Assembly: GCA_964559125.1 (NCBI GenBank)
Contig: CAZLGW010000001.1
Span: 186,001-250,000, forward strand
Direction: 5' to 3'
Source of the DNA: Ravibacter sp964559125
GTDB lineage: Bacteria > Bacteroidota > Bacteroidia > Cytophagales > Spirosomataceae
Length of the DNA stretch: 64,000 nucleotides
Made by a program: the position numbers and the translations under genes. Shown piece by piece: positions 15,468 to 24,291 of this stretch; position 1 is the first letter of the stretch; each line of letters opens with the position of its first letter. The notes beneath the pieces were generated by a model. That model worked only from the letters and a program-made list of their open reading frames with translations, was not told where the DNA came from and did not search any database.

Positions 15468-17948
15468 ATGATGGAAAAAGCAGATTTACATACTCATACA
15501 TCGGAGGACCTCGCAGAAGAAACCTGTTACCATTGCGGCCTGCCCTGTGAAGATACTGCGATTCGTTACGACTCAAAGTCTTTCTGCTGCAGTGGCTGCC
15601 AGGCAGTATACAGTATACTCAAGGAAAAAGATCTCTGCACCTACTACAGGCTTCCCGATGCAAAGGGAAACAGCCCGGATAAAAATTACTATAAAGGGAA
15701 ATACCAGTATCTCGACCAGCCCGGGATAAAGCAGAAAGTGGTGAGTTTCAGTGAAAACGGGATTACCCAGGTCAATTGGTATATTCCGTCCATGCACTGC
15801 AGCTCGTGTATATGGCTGCTCGAAAACCTGCATCGGCTTCATGAAGGAGTTTCTGCGGCTCTTGTCGATTTCCCTCAAAAGACGGTACGTATAAGTATAC
15901 GGGACGAGGCTATAGAGCTGAGCGAGCTGGCCGGCCTGATGAGTTCCGTAGGATATGAGCCTTACATCAGCCTCAACGACCTGGAAGGGAAGAAAGCTTC
16001 GCGTTTCGACCGCAAAAGGATCTATAAGATAGGAATAGCAGGATTTGCCTTTGGCAATATCATGTTTATGGGGCTTTCCGACTATTTTACGATCATAGGC
16101 AGCACCGGCCTCGGCAGCGAGACGGAAGCTGTTTTCGGGGTGATTTCGATACTGCTGTCGCTTCCGGTGTTCTTTTACTGTTCTTCCGGTTTTTTCGTTT
16201 CCGCATGGAAAGCCATTAAAAACAGGCAGCTGAATATCGACGCACCCATTGCCCTGGCTATCCTGGTAACTTTCGTGCGCAGCCTTTTCGAGATCGCTTC
16301 GCAGACCGGATCTGGTTACCTGGATTCAATGACCGGTATCGTGTTCTTTATGCTGATCGGCAGGTATTTCCAGGATAAGTCTTATTCTCTCATTTCTTTT
16401 GACAGGGATTATAAGTCCTTTTTCCCGGTGGCCGTCTCGGTGCTGAAGAACGGGGTCGAATCCCAGAAGCAGATTTCGGAAATCGAGCCCGGCGATCGCC
16501 TGCGTATCCGTAGCAACGAGATGATCCCCTGCGACGGACGCCTGGTATCGGAAACTGCTGCTATCGACTATAGTTTCGTGAGCGGAGAGTCTGAGCCGGT
16601 TAACAAGACGATGAACGAGCAGGTATATGCCGGCGGCAAAATATCGGGGGCTTCCGTAGAACTGGAGGCAACTAAAAAAGTAGCCCAAAGCTACCTTACC
16701 GGGCTTTGGAACAACGATGTGTTCACTCAGGCCCGGGACGAGGAAGAAAGCCGCCTGACGAGCTTTATCAACCGGTATTTCACCATAGCGGTCTTCCTGA
16801 TCGGGAGCGTCAGCTGGATTTACTGGGGATGGGCCGGGGATTTTAAAAGAGGATTCGATGCCATGACGACCGTCTGGATCATCGCGTGCCCCTGCGCCCT
16901 GCTGCTTTCCGATACTTTCACCAACGGCAACCTGTTGGCTGTATTCAGGCGGAATGGCCTTTATCTTAAAAATGCGCATATCCTGGAAAAGCTTTCCGGG
17001 ATCAAAAAGGTAGTCTTTGATAAGACCGGAACGCTCACTTTGCCGGATGCAGCAGAAGTCAGATTCACGGGCTACCCGCTGACGCATGCCGAGAAAAGTA
17101 TGATAGCCGAAATTTCGAAGCAATCGGTTCACCCCCTGAGCAGACTGGTCCGGGAGTTCCTGGAGCGCGATGCTTATGAAAGCGGGGTGTTCAGCGTGTC
17201 GGGACTGAAGCAGTATAAGGAACAGGCAGGCGGCGGCCTGGAAGCCATTTGTGGCGGTGTTTCGGTACGCCTGGGGTCGGGTAGCTGGGTAGGAATGACA
17301 GGCGCCAATGGTGAAGATATTAAGACTTCGAGGGTTTATGTTGCTTTTGACGGGGCAACCAGAGGTTTTTTTGAAATAGAAAGCAAGTACAGGACCGGGC
17401 TGAAAGAGGCAGTCCGGCTGCTGGACAGGGACGGTATTGATGCCTGTATGCTTTCAGGCGACAGGCCGACAGATATTACCTTCCTGGCAAATGTGTTCGG
17501 AGGTGAGGATAAGCTCAGCTTTTCGCGGACGCCACAGGATAAACTTGATTTTGTAAAAGAGCTGCAGGAGAGTAATAAAGAACTTGTCATGATGCTGGGT
17601 GACGGGCTCAATGATGCGGGCGCCCTGATGCAGAGCGATGTAGGCGTAGCGGTATCCGATAATATCAACAATTTCACCCCGGCGAGTGATGCTATCCTGG
17701 AAGGAAGCCGCTTAAAGGATATAGGTGCGTTTGTAAGGCTTGCTGCTGCCGGGCGGCGTATCGTAACCGGCAGCTTCGGTATATCGGTGATCTATAATAT
17801 TGTCGGCCTTTATTTTGCGGTACAGGGGGAACTGAAGCCCGTCGTGGCCGCTATCCTGATGCCGGCCAGCTCGATAAGCATCATTCTTTTTACAACATTG
17901 ATGAGCCGTTTGAAAGCACGGCAGCTGATGAAAGTGAAAAATTTATGA
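15468..17948 (+). CDS. ccoI: Copper-translocating P-type ATPase for cbb3 oxidase assembly (CcoI/FixI)
   Basis: A 826-residue P1B-type ATPase from ATG 15468; 15471 is equally possible. The N-terminus has the Cys-rich domain of CcoI (CYHCGLPC, FCCSGCQAVY), then an HMA metal-binding domain with MHCSSC at 109-114. The intramembrane copper motif CPC is at 474-476, the phosphorylated Asp518 lies in DKTGTLTLPD, and the ATP-binding hinge is GDGLNDAGALM. It would supply copper for the CuB centre of the oxidase encoded behind it. It is preceded by two Crp/Fnr-type boxes. Confidence 0.92.
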   Translation: MMEKADLHTHTSEDLAEETCYHCGLPCEDTAIRYDSKSFCCSGCQAVYSILKEKDLCTYYRLPDAKGNSPDKNYYKGKYQYLDQPGIKQKVVSFSENGITQVNWYIPSMHCSSCIWLLENLHRLHEGVSAALVDFPQKTVRISIRDEAIELSELAGLMSSVGYEPYISLNDLEGKKASRFDRKRIYKIGIAGFAFGNIMFMGLSDYFTIIGSTGLGSETEAVFGVISILLSLPVFFYCSSGFFVSAWKAIKNRQLNIDAPIALAILVTFVRSLFEIASQTGSGYLDSMTGIVFFMLIGRYFQDKSYSLISFDRDYKSFFPVAVSVLKNGVESQKQISEIEPGDRLRIRSNEMIPCDGRLVSETAAIDYSFVSGESEPVNKTMNEQVYAGGKISGASVELEATKKVAQSYLTGLWNNDVFTQARDEEESRLTSFINRYFTIAVFLIGSVSWIYWGWAGDFKRGFDAMTTVWIIACPCALLLSDTFTNGNLLAVFRRNGLYLKNAHILEKLSGIKKVVFDKTGTLTLPDAAEVRFTGYPLTHAEKSMIAEISKQSVHPLSRLVREFLERDAYESGVFSVSGLKQYKEQAGGGLEAICGGVSVRLGSGSWVGMTGANGEDIKTSRVYVAFDGATRGFFEIESKYRTGLKEAVRLLDRDGIDACMLSGDRPTDITFLANVFGGEDKLSFSRTPQDKLDFVKELQESNKELVMMLGDGLNDAGALMQSDVGVAVSDNINNFTPASDAILEGSRLKDIGAFVRLAAAGRRIVTGSFGISVIYNIVGLYFAVQGELKPVVAAILMPASSISIILFTTLMSRLKARQLMKVKNL

Positions 17949-17958
17949 CAAATGTCAT
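17945..17958. promoter_or_regulatory. Crp-type palindrome upstream of ccoS
   Basis: ATGACAAATGTCAT is a perfect 5-4-5 inverted repeat (TGAC-N4-GTCA) overlapping the ccoI stop codon. It lies about 63 bp ahead of the start site predicted from TACATTTG at 18003-18010. It resembles the Crp/Fnr half-sites upstream of ccoI, with C in place of T. Confidence 0.4.
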
Positions 17959-18002
17959 TTTTGCCCCTGTCGCAGGTCATGATCTGTTCTGCGGCAGGCC
18001 GA

Positions 18003-18010
18003 TACATTTG
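18003..18010 (+). promoter_or_regulatory. -7 element upstream of ccoS
   Basis: TACATTTG is a perfect TAnnTTTG, about 55 bp ahead of the ccoS start. No TTTG -33 element is seen. An internal, activator-dependent promoter for ccoS-ccoNO is possible. Confidence 0.4.
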
Positions 18011-18064
18011 TGACTTGGCGGAAGAAAATTGTTAACCGAAAGGCTTAAATATAAGTCGTTGTTT

Positions 18065-18238
18065 ATGAGTGCGATATATATATTGATAGCGGCCGGGCTC
18101 GTGATAGCGGGAGGGTTTCTCGTCGTTTTCCTATGGGCTGTGAAATCCGGGCAGTTTGACGACGACCTTACCCCTTCAATCAGGATCCTTTTCGACGATG
18201 AGGAGCCGGCAGACACCCCGCAGAACAATTCGGGGTGA
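18065..18238 (+). CDS. ccoS: cbb3 oxidase maturation protein CcoS
   Basis: A 57-residue protein from ATG 18065. It has one membrane helix (IYILIAAGLVIAGGFLVVFLWAV) followed at once by the family motif KSGQFDDDLTPSIRILFDD. CcoS is needed for insertion of cofactors into the cbb3 oxidase. The position between ccoI and ccoNO fits the usual order. A longer frame from TTG 18029 is open but adds nothing family-like. Confidence 0.88.
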   Translation: MSAIYILIAAGLVIAGGFLVVFLWAVKSGQFDDDLTPSIRILFDDEEPADTPQNNSG

Positions 18239-18333
18239 TTCGTGTTTAATAGCCCGTCTGCAGGCGCCGGCGGCAAACCAGGGAAGCAAAATCAATTCTC
18301 AATTTAACATAACTCATTTTTAACCATCCATTT

Positions 18334-20487
18334 ATGGAAATTTCTGCAAAAACCAACACACCTCATCTAACGTTGGACGAGTTTGAGTACGACAATAAAC
18401 TCGTACGGAATTTCGCGCTGGCCACCGTGATATGGGGAGGCGTGGGTATGCTCGTCGGGGTTCTTGCTGCTTTTCAGCTGGTGTTCCCGGGGCTTAATCT
18501 TGATCTTCCCTATACCACATTCGGAAGGATACGTCCCCTGCACACAAATGCAGTGATTTTTGCTTTTGTCGGGAACGGTTTCTTCACCGGGATGTACTAT
18601 GCTGCTCCGAGGGTGCTTAAAACCCCCATGTACAGCAGGCTGCTCGGGCAGATCCATTTCTGGGGGTGGCAGGCGATAATCATCATGGCGGCTATTACAC
18701 TTCCGTTGGGTCTCACCAGCGGGAAGGAATACGCCGAGTTGGAGTGGCCTATCGACATAGCTATTGCAGTGGTGTGGGTGATCGCGATGATCAACCTGAT
18801 CATGACCACAATTCACCGCCGTACAGAACATATATATGCTGCGGTCTGGTTTTTTATAGCCTCTTTCGTAACAGTAGCTTTGCTTCATGTCGTCAATAGC
18901 ATTGAATTACCCATTTCTCTTACAAAGAGCTATTCGGTCTATGCGGGCGTGCAGGATGCACTGGTTCAGTGGTGGTACGGGCATAATGCGGTGGCATTTT
19001 TCCTTACGACGCCCTACCTGGGCCTGATGTACTATTTTCTGCCGAAAGCGGCAAACAGGCCTATCTACTCGTACCGTCTTTCGATTGTCCACTTCTGGTC
19101 GCTGATATTCCTGTATATCTGGGCAGGTCCGCACCACCTTCTTTATACCGCTCTTCCCGACTGGGCCCAGTCTCTGGGTACGGTATTCTCGGTCATGCTG
19201 ATCGCACCTTCATGGGGTGGGATGATCAATGGTCTGATGACCCTCCGCGGGGCTTGGGATAAGGTCAGGGACGACGTAGTGCTGAAATTTATGGTAGTGG
19301 CGGTAACCGCCTACGGTATGGCAACTTTCGAGGGGCCGATGCTTTCTCTTAAAAATGTCAGCGCGATCGCGCACTATACCGACTGGATAGTAGCCCACGT
19401 TCACGTCGGCGCTTTGGGCTGGAACGGGTTCCTTACTTTCGGGATCCTGTACTGGCTCTTCCCGAGACTATATAATCGTCCTCTTTACTCTCAGAAATTA
19501 GCAAATTTCCATTTCTGGATCGGTACGATCGGTATTTTGTTCTATGCTATCCCGATGTACTGGGCCGGATGGGTACAAAGCGCCATGTGGCGTGAATTTA
19601 CCGCCGACGGCTTCCTCAAGTATCCGAACTTCCTCGAAACCGTTACACAGCTCATTCCTTACTATGCGCTCCGAGGGATCGGCGGCGTCCTTTACCTGAT
19701 CGGTTGGGCCGTTATGATCTATAACCTGATCAAGACAGCCAAAGCCGGGGAGCTGAAAGAAACCGAAAAGGCGCAGGCTCCTTCGCTGAGAGATCAAAGC
19801 CACGAGGGTGAATACTGGCACCGCAAATGGTTTGAGCGCAAGCCTGTGCTCCTTACTATCGGATCTCTGATAGTAGTTGCCATTGGCGGGATCGTGGAGA
19901 TGATTCCCACCTTTATGATCAATTCCAATGTGCCGACCATCGAAAGTGTTAAACCCTACACGCCGCTAGAGCTGCAGGGGCGGGATATTTATGTAAGAGA
20001 AGGCTGCTATACCTGCCACTCCCAGATGATACGTCCTTTCCGGGATGAGATCGAGCGGTACGGGGAATATTCGAAAGCAGGAGAGTTTGTATATGATTTC
20101 CCGTTCCAGTGGGGATCCAAACGTACCGGTCCTGATTTGCACCGCCTGGGTGGCAAGTATCCTGATTCGTGGCATTATAACCACATGGAAGATCCTGCCA
20201 GCATGTCGCCGGGGTCTATTATGCCTGCCTATCCGTGGTTGCTGGATGATGAGCTGGATACTGCCAGCACAGCAAAAAAAATAAGGGCGATGCAGATCCT
20301 TGGCGTTCCTTATGAAAAAGGATTCGACCTGGAGGCAAATAAGGACCTGATGGCACAGGCAGAGGGAATCGTAGAGAGACTGGGAGACGCTGGGATCAAG
20401 ACCGGGCCAAACAAGGAAATTGTAGCGTTGATAGCCTATCTGCAGAGGTTAGGAACCGATATTAAAGCAGAAAACAATCCGCACTGA
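18334..20487 (+). CDS. ccoNO: cbb3-type cytochrome c oxidase subunits I and II fused (CcoNO)
   Basis: A 717-residue fusion. The first about 480 residues are CcoN, the 12-helix heme-copper subunit, with heme ligands in RPLHTNAVIFAF, the CuB region WWYGHNAVAFFLTTP, GPHHLLYTALPDW and HYTDWIVAHVHVGALGWNG. Then comes CcoO, with one membrane helix near 512-535 (LLTIGSLIVVAIGGIVEMIP) and heme c motif CYTCH at 558-562 followed by SQMIRPFRDE. The GPDLHRLGGKYPDSWHYNHM and MPAYPWL segments are typical CcoO. It reduces oxygen to water at low oxygen tension. N-O fusions are common in Bacteroidota. Confidence 0.95.
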   Translation: MEISAKTNTPHLTLDEFEYDNKLVRNFALATVIWGGVGMLVGVLAAFQLVFPGLNLDLPYTTFGRIRPLHTNAVIFAFVGNGFFTGMYYAAPRVLKTPMYSRLLGQIHFWGWQAIIIMAAITLPLGLTSGKEYAELEWPIDIAIAVVWVIAMINLIMTTIHRRTEHIYAAVWFFIASFVTVALLHVVNSIELPISLTKSYSVYAGVQDALVQWWYGHNAVAFFLTTPYLGLMYYFLPKAANRPIYSYRLSIVHFWSLIFLYIWAGPHHLLYTALPDWAQSLGTVFSVMLIAPSWGGMINGLMTLRGAWDKVRDDVVLKFMVVAVTAYGMATFEGPMLSLKNVSAIAHYTDWIVAHVHVGALGWNGFLTFGILYWLFPRLYNRPLYSQKLANFHFWIGTIGILFYAIPMYWAGWVQSAMWREFTADGFLKYPNFLETVTQLIPYYALRGIGGVLYLIGWAVMIYNLIKTAKAGELKETEKAQAPSLRDQSHEGEYWHRKWFERKPVLLTIGSLIVVAIGGIVEMIPTFMINSNVPTIESVKPYTPLELQGRDIYVREGCYTCHSQMIRPFRDEIERYGEYSKAGEFVYDFPFQWGSKRTGPDLHRLGGKYPDSWHYNHMEDPASMSPGSIMPAYPWLLDDELDTASTAKKIRAMQILGVPYEKGFDLEANKDLMAQAEGIVERLGDAGIKTGPNKEIVALIAYLQRLGTDIKAENNPH

Positions 20488-20495
20488 TACAGCAA

Positions 20496-20521
20496 GGGGA
20501 GAGGGTTCCCTCTCCCTTTTT
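20496..20521 (+). terminator. Intrinsic terminator or attenuator between ccoNO and ccoQP
   Basis: GGGAGAGGG at 20497-20505 pairs perfectly with CCCTCTCCC at 20508-20516 over a TT loop, followed by TTTTT. This is a textbook rho-independent hairpin, yet the next gene belongs to the same oxidase. It probably lowers expression of the downstream genes or stabilises the ccoNO message. Confidence 0.7.
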
Positions 20522-20554
20522 AAAAAGGTTCATGATCTAAAAGAAAGGATTAAA

Positions 20555-21565
20555 ATGAAATTCAGAAATTATCTTGATACAATAGCCGATATCGGGCTCT
20601 ATCCGCTGGTATCGCTCCTCCTTTTTGTTGCTTTTTTCGTCGGTCTTCTGTGGTATGTCTTGTCTATGAAAAAGAAAGATATCAAACGCATAAGCAACCT
20701 TCCCCTGGAAGACGGCACTTCCAAAAAAGTCATTCTCACCACTTTCCTGGTTTTAGGAGGCTTCGGAGCTTTTGCTCAGGAGGCAAAACCAACTGCTGCC
20801 GGGGATGACGAACTGCTTCTTTACATTGCGATTATCGCTATTGTTTTTGTAGCCCTGTTGCTGGGAGGGATTCTTGTACAGGTGGTGACGCTGGCGAATA
20901 AACTGAATAACCGCCTGGCCCCTGAGAAGCAGGAGTCGGCTCTTTTCTCCGAAAGCTGGTGGAAGAGATTCCGCGGAGTTGGCGTCTCACTTTCCGAAGA
21001 GGATAAGATCCTTATCAAAGAGCACGATTACGACGGTATACAGGAGCTCGACAACAGGATGCCGCCCTGGCTTGCATTCCTGTTCCAGGGCACTATAGTG
21101 TTCTCAATAATCTATATGCTGATCTATCACGGCTTCGGCATAGGCGATTTACCCCAGGCTGAGCTGGAAAAGGATTTACAGGCAGCAGCCGTGCAGAAAG
21201 CGGCTTTTCTTGAGCGTGAAGGCGCCAAGATAGATGAGAATTCGGTCGTTCTGACGACAGAGCCGGCAGATCTCGAAAAAGGAAAGGCATTGTTTGTGGC
21301 CAACTGTGCGGCTTGTCATGCCGAAGACGGCGGAGGTACGGTAGGTCCCAACCTGACCGACAACTACTGGCTTCATGGAGGTAGCCTGAGCGATATTTTT
21401 AAAATAATCAAATACGGTGTGCCTGAAAAAGGTATGATCGCCTGGGAGAAACAGCTGAAACCCCAGGAAATCCAGTTCGTGTCCAGCTATATCGCTTCTG
21501 AGTTGAGAGGAGCTACCCCGGCTAATCCGAAAGAAGCCCAGGGTGAGTTGTGGGAGGGAGAATAA
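20555..21565 (+). CDS. ccoP: cbb3 oxidase CcoQ-CcoP fusion (cytochrome c subunit III)
   Basis: A 336-residue protein. The first about 55 residues (IGLYPLVSLLLFVAFFVGLLWYVLSMKKKD) are a CcoQ-like helix with its basic tail. A second hydrophobic stretch, VILTTFLVLGGFGAFAQ, looks like a former CcoP signal peptide. Two further helices and a cytochrome c domain follow, with heme motif CAACH at 251-255 and distal Met in KGMIAWEKQLKP. Only one heme c site is present, against two in proteobacterial CcoP. It transfers electrons to CcoO. Confidence 0.9.
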   Translation: MKFRNYLDTIADIGLYPLVSLLLFVAFFVGLLWYVLSMKKKDIKRISNLPLEDGTSKKVILTTFLVLGGFGAFAQEAKPTAAGDDELLLYIAIIAIVFVALLLGGILVQVVTLANKLNNRLAPEKQESALFSESWWKRFRGVGVSLSEEDKILIKEHDYDGIQELDNRMPPWLAFLFQGTIVFSIIYMLIYHGFGIGDLPQAELEKDLQAAAVQKAAFLEREGAKIDENSVVLTTEPADLEKGKALFVANCAACHAEDGGGTVGPNLTDNYWLHGGSLSDIFKIIKYGVPEKGMIAWEKQLKPQEIQFVSSYIASELRGATPANPKEAQGELWEGE

Positions 21566-21583
21566 GCTACTAATTTTATTGTC

Positions 21584-22996
21584 ATGAAGTCCTCAGTAAA
21601 TCCTGCTGAAACAGATGAATCCTTCAGGGACCATTTTTCGGCAGTTGATGATTACGGGAAGAGAATATGGTTTTATCCGCAGAAGCCGAAAGGGAAATGG
21701 CATAACAGGAGGGTTGTTTTCACGATAATCCTGCTGACCCTTATGTTTGCTGCTCCGTTTATTTATGTAAACGGGCAGCCCCTTTTTCTGTTTAATATCC
21801 TCGAAAGAAAGTTCATTATTTTCGGCATATTCATCGGTCCGCAGGACTATTGGATATTCGGGTTGGGGATGTTGTCATTCCTGGTCTTTGTCTCTCTTTT
21901 TACGAACCTGTTCGGACGGCTCTGGTGCGGCTGGGCATGTCCGCAGACGGTTTTTATGGAGATGGTTTTCCGCAAAATAGAATACGCCATCGAGGGAGAC
22001 TGGAATAAACAGAAGGCGCTCGACAGAGCGCCCTGGGATCGGGCAAAGATTACCAAAAAGGTTCTGAAATGGAGTATTTTTCTGTTTATCTCCTTCCTGA
22101 TAGCCAACCTGTTGCTGGCCTATGTGCTGGGGATTGAGGAAGTAGGTAAGATCGTCACCCATCCCATCTCTGATAACCCCGGCCTGTTTGCCGGAGTTGC
22201 AGGATTTACATTGGTTTTCTTCTTTATTTTTGCCTGGCTGCGGGATCAGGCCTGTACGGTTGTCTGTCCCTACGGGCGTTTGCAAGGTGTATTGCTCGAT
22301 AAAAGCTCGGTAGTAGTAGCCTACGATCATGTGAGGGGTGAAAAGAGGGGAAAACTCAGGAAAGGCCAGGAGCGTGAAATAGGTGATTGTATAGATTGCT
22401 TCCAATGCGTCAGGGTGTGTCCTACCGGGATAGACATCCGTAACGGGACACAGATGGAGTGTATCAACTGTACCGCCTGTATCGATGCCTGCGACCACAT
22501 GATGGACCAGGTGGGTTTTGAACGCGGACTGATCCGTTACGAGTCGGAAGAGGTGATCGTTTCGAAGAAAAAAAGCCGGTTTTCGCCCAAAGCCGTCGGC
22601 TATATTGTCGTTCTCGCGCTATTGTGGGGAGGGTTGGGCTTTGCCATGTTCAGCAGGACTTCTACAGAAACAACTCTGCTGAGAGTGCCCGGTACACGGT
22701 ATATAGAAAACCCTGACGGGAGCATCAGTAATCTTTACAATTTTAAGATATATAACAAGACCAACCGGCAGGTTATACCCGAGCTGAGACTGGAAGATGA
22801 GGAGGGGACGTTGAAATTTGCAGGTACTCCCGACCTGACGCTCGAGCCCACCGGAAGTGTGCAGGGAACTTTGTTCATCTCGATACCGGCAGGTAAGATC
22901 AAAGAAAGGAAAACGCACGTTAAGCTCGGGGTATATGAGAAAGGCGAGCGTCTTGAAAGCTTTGAGACAACTTTTATGTCGCCGGGAGGGAGGTGA
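21584..22996 (+). CDS. ccoG: Cytochrome c oxidase accessory protein CcoG (4Fe-4S, RdxA/FixG family)
   Basis: A 470-residue membrane iron-sulfur protein. Several N-terminal and central helices (VFTIILLTLMFAAPFIYVNG, FLIANLLLAYVLGI) precede two ferredoxin-like clusters: CIDCFQCVRVCPTGIDI and CINCTACIDACDHMM. A C-terminal helix and an immunoglobulin-like FixG_C domain follow. The FGRLWCGWACPQTVFMEMVFRKIEYAIEG segment is the family hallmark. It is thought to reduce copper for delivery to the cbb3 oxidase. The ATG is 18 bp behind ccoP. Confidence 0.93.
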   Translation: MKSSVNPAETDESFRDHFSAVDDYGKRIWFYPQKPKGKWHNRRVVFTIILLTLMFAAPFIYVNGQPLFLFNILERKFIIFGIFIGPQDYWIFGLGMLSFLVFVSLFTNLFGRLWCGWACPQTVFMEMVFRKIEYAIEGDWNKQKALDRAPWDRAKITKKVLKWSIFLFISFLIANLLLAYVLGIEEVGKIVTHPISDNPGLFAGVAGFTLVFFFIFAWLRDQACTVVCPYGRLQGVLLDKSSVVVAYDHVRGEKRGKLRKGQEREIGDCIDCFQCVRVCPTGIDIRNGTQMECINCTACIDACDHMMDQVGFERGLIRYESEEVIVSKKKSRFSPKAVGYIVVLALLWGGLGFAMFSRTSTETTLLRVPGTRYIENPDGSISNLYNFKIYNKTNRQVIPELRLEDEEGTLKFAGTPDLTLEPTGSVQGTLFISIPAGKIKERKTHVKLGVYEKGERLESFETTFMSPGGR

Positions 22997-23057
22997 TGAA
23001 TGAGGCAATGAGTCCCGATAGCTATAGGACACATCAACTAATCAAAATTTTACAATT

Positions 23058-23510
23058 ATGAAATGGCAAATGAGTTGGGGGTGGAAAATCGCGCTGTTAT
23101 ATAGCGGATTCGTTGTGATGATACTCGTTCTTGTCGGAATGAGCGTTAGCCAGAAGATAGACCTGGTTTCGGATGATTATTATGCGATGGAGCTGGTTCA
23201 TCAGCAGAAGATAGATAAGATAAAGCGCTCCCGGCAATTGGAGGAACCGGTTAGATGGAAGCTGGGGGAGGAGTACCTGGAAATTGTTTTCCCCGCGAAT
23301 TTATCGGGAAAAACGATAGGTGGAAACGTGATTCTGTATTGTCCGGCTGATGACAGGAATGATTTTTCGGTACCTGTTGAGCCCGGTAGCGATGGGGTTC
23401 AGAGGGTTTCGAGGAAAGTCTTTAAACCCGGGCGTTATCATCTGCAACTGGATTGGAACGCAGGCAGTACGACCTACTGGGATGAAGGAGTGATCAGTAT
23501 AACGAATTAA
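23058..23510 (+). CDS. ccoH: FixH/CcoH family protein
   Basis: A 150-residue protein with one N-terminal helix (IALLYSGFVVMILVLVGMSV) and then SQKIDLVSDDYYAMELVHQQKIDKI, typical of Bacteroidota FixH. The rest is a small beta domain ending WNAGSTTYWDEGVISI. CcoH helps assemble or stabilise the cbb3 oxidase. It lies between ccoG and the SafE-like gene, which starts 11 bp downstream. Confidence 0.85.
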   Translation: MKWQMSWGWKIALLYSGFVVMILVLVGMSVSQKIDLVSDDYYAMELVHQQKIDKIKRSRQLEEPVRWKLGEEYLEIVFPANLSGKTIGGNVILYCPADDRNDFSVPVEPGSDGVQRVSRKVFKPGRYHLQLDWNAGSTTYWDEGVISITN

Positions 23511-23521
23511 GAGGATATCCG

Positions 23522-24217
23522 ATGTTTTACCTTGCTTTTGTACTGGGGCTGACCAGTAGCCTGCATTGTGTGGGAATGTGCGGCCCTATTGCGCTGGCGC
23601 TGCCTGTTCACAGGCGCTCCGGACCAGGTAAAGCATTGGGAATTGTACTTTATAACCTCGGGCGTATTTCGGTATATGCCCTCCTGGGTGCGCTGATAGG
23701 GAGCATTGGATTCGCGGCATCTCTCGGACACTGGCAAAACTGGCTTTCTGTTGCAGCCGGAGCACTGATGCTGGCAGGGGCCATCGGATCTTTAAAATGG
23801 TGGGAAAACCTGCCTTTCCGGGGGATTGCCACCCGGGGGACTTCATTTGTATACGGTAATATCCAAAGCCGGCTGTCGAAAGGCAGCTTCAGCTCGCTGA
23901 CCGTCATGGGAATGTTTAACGGGTTATTACCCTGCGGCATGGTCTATCTTGCTTTGGCTTCGGCCCTGGCCATGCCCGACGCTGCCACGGGTGCAGCTTA
24001 TATGGCGCTTTTTGGCTCAGGCACCCTGCCGGCCATGCTTGCAACCGGTTTCCTGGGACAGTGGGCCTCTGTAAAATGGAGACTCGGCTTCAAACGGGCC
24101 ACACCCTACCTGGTCGCGTTGGCCGGTATTGTCCTTATCGTAAGAGGTCTGCTGCCTGTGTCGGCGCACACCCATCATGCAGCCCCTGATCCTATTCCTG
24201 TCTGCGTAGGGAAATAA
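23522..24217 (+). CDS. Sulfite exporter TauE/SafE-like membrane protein
   Basis: A 231-residue polytopic membrane protein, about six helices. It begins FYLAFVLGLTSSLHCVGMCGPIALAL, the SLHCxGMCGP signature of the group found next to cco operons (DsbD/UreH-like). The GMFNGLLPCGMVYLAL repeat has the second conserved CG. Paired Cys-His residues in these helices suggest metal, probably copper, handling for oxidase maturation. The exact substrate is not established. Confidence 0.82.
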   Translation: MFYLAFVLGLTSSLHCVGMCGPIALALPVHRRSGPGKALGIVLYNLGRISVYALLGALIGSIGFAASLGHWQNWLSVAAGALMLAGAIGSLKWWENLPFRGIATRGTSFVYGNIQSRLSKGSFSSLTVMGMFNGLLPCGMVYLALASALAMPDAATGAAYMALFGSGTLPAMLATGFLGQWASVKWRLGFKRATPYLVALAGIVLIVRGLLPVSAHTHHAAPDPIPVCVGK

Positions 24218-24291
24218 GATTGTTCCGGCCCGGAGTAAGTTTTGACAGGAGAGTGTTCTCTTCCTGATATAAGTCATATTTTTTCAGTTTT

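Noticed and set aside
24265..24276. TGATATAAGTCA upstream of hemN as a Crp/Fnr box
   Set aside because: One half-site deviates (GTCA for ATCA) and no good -7 element stands at a fitting distance, so it is mentioned only under hemN.
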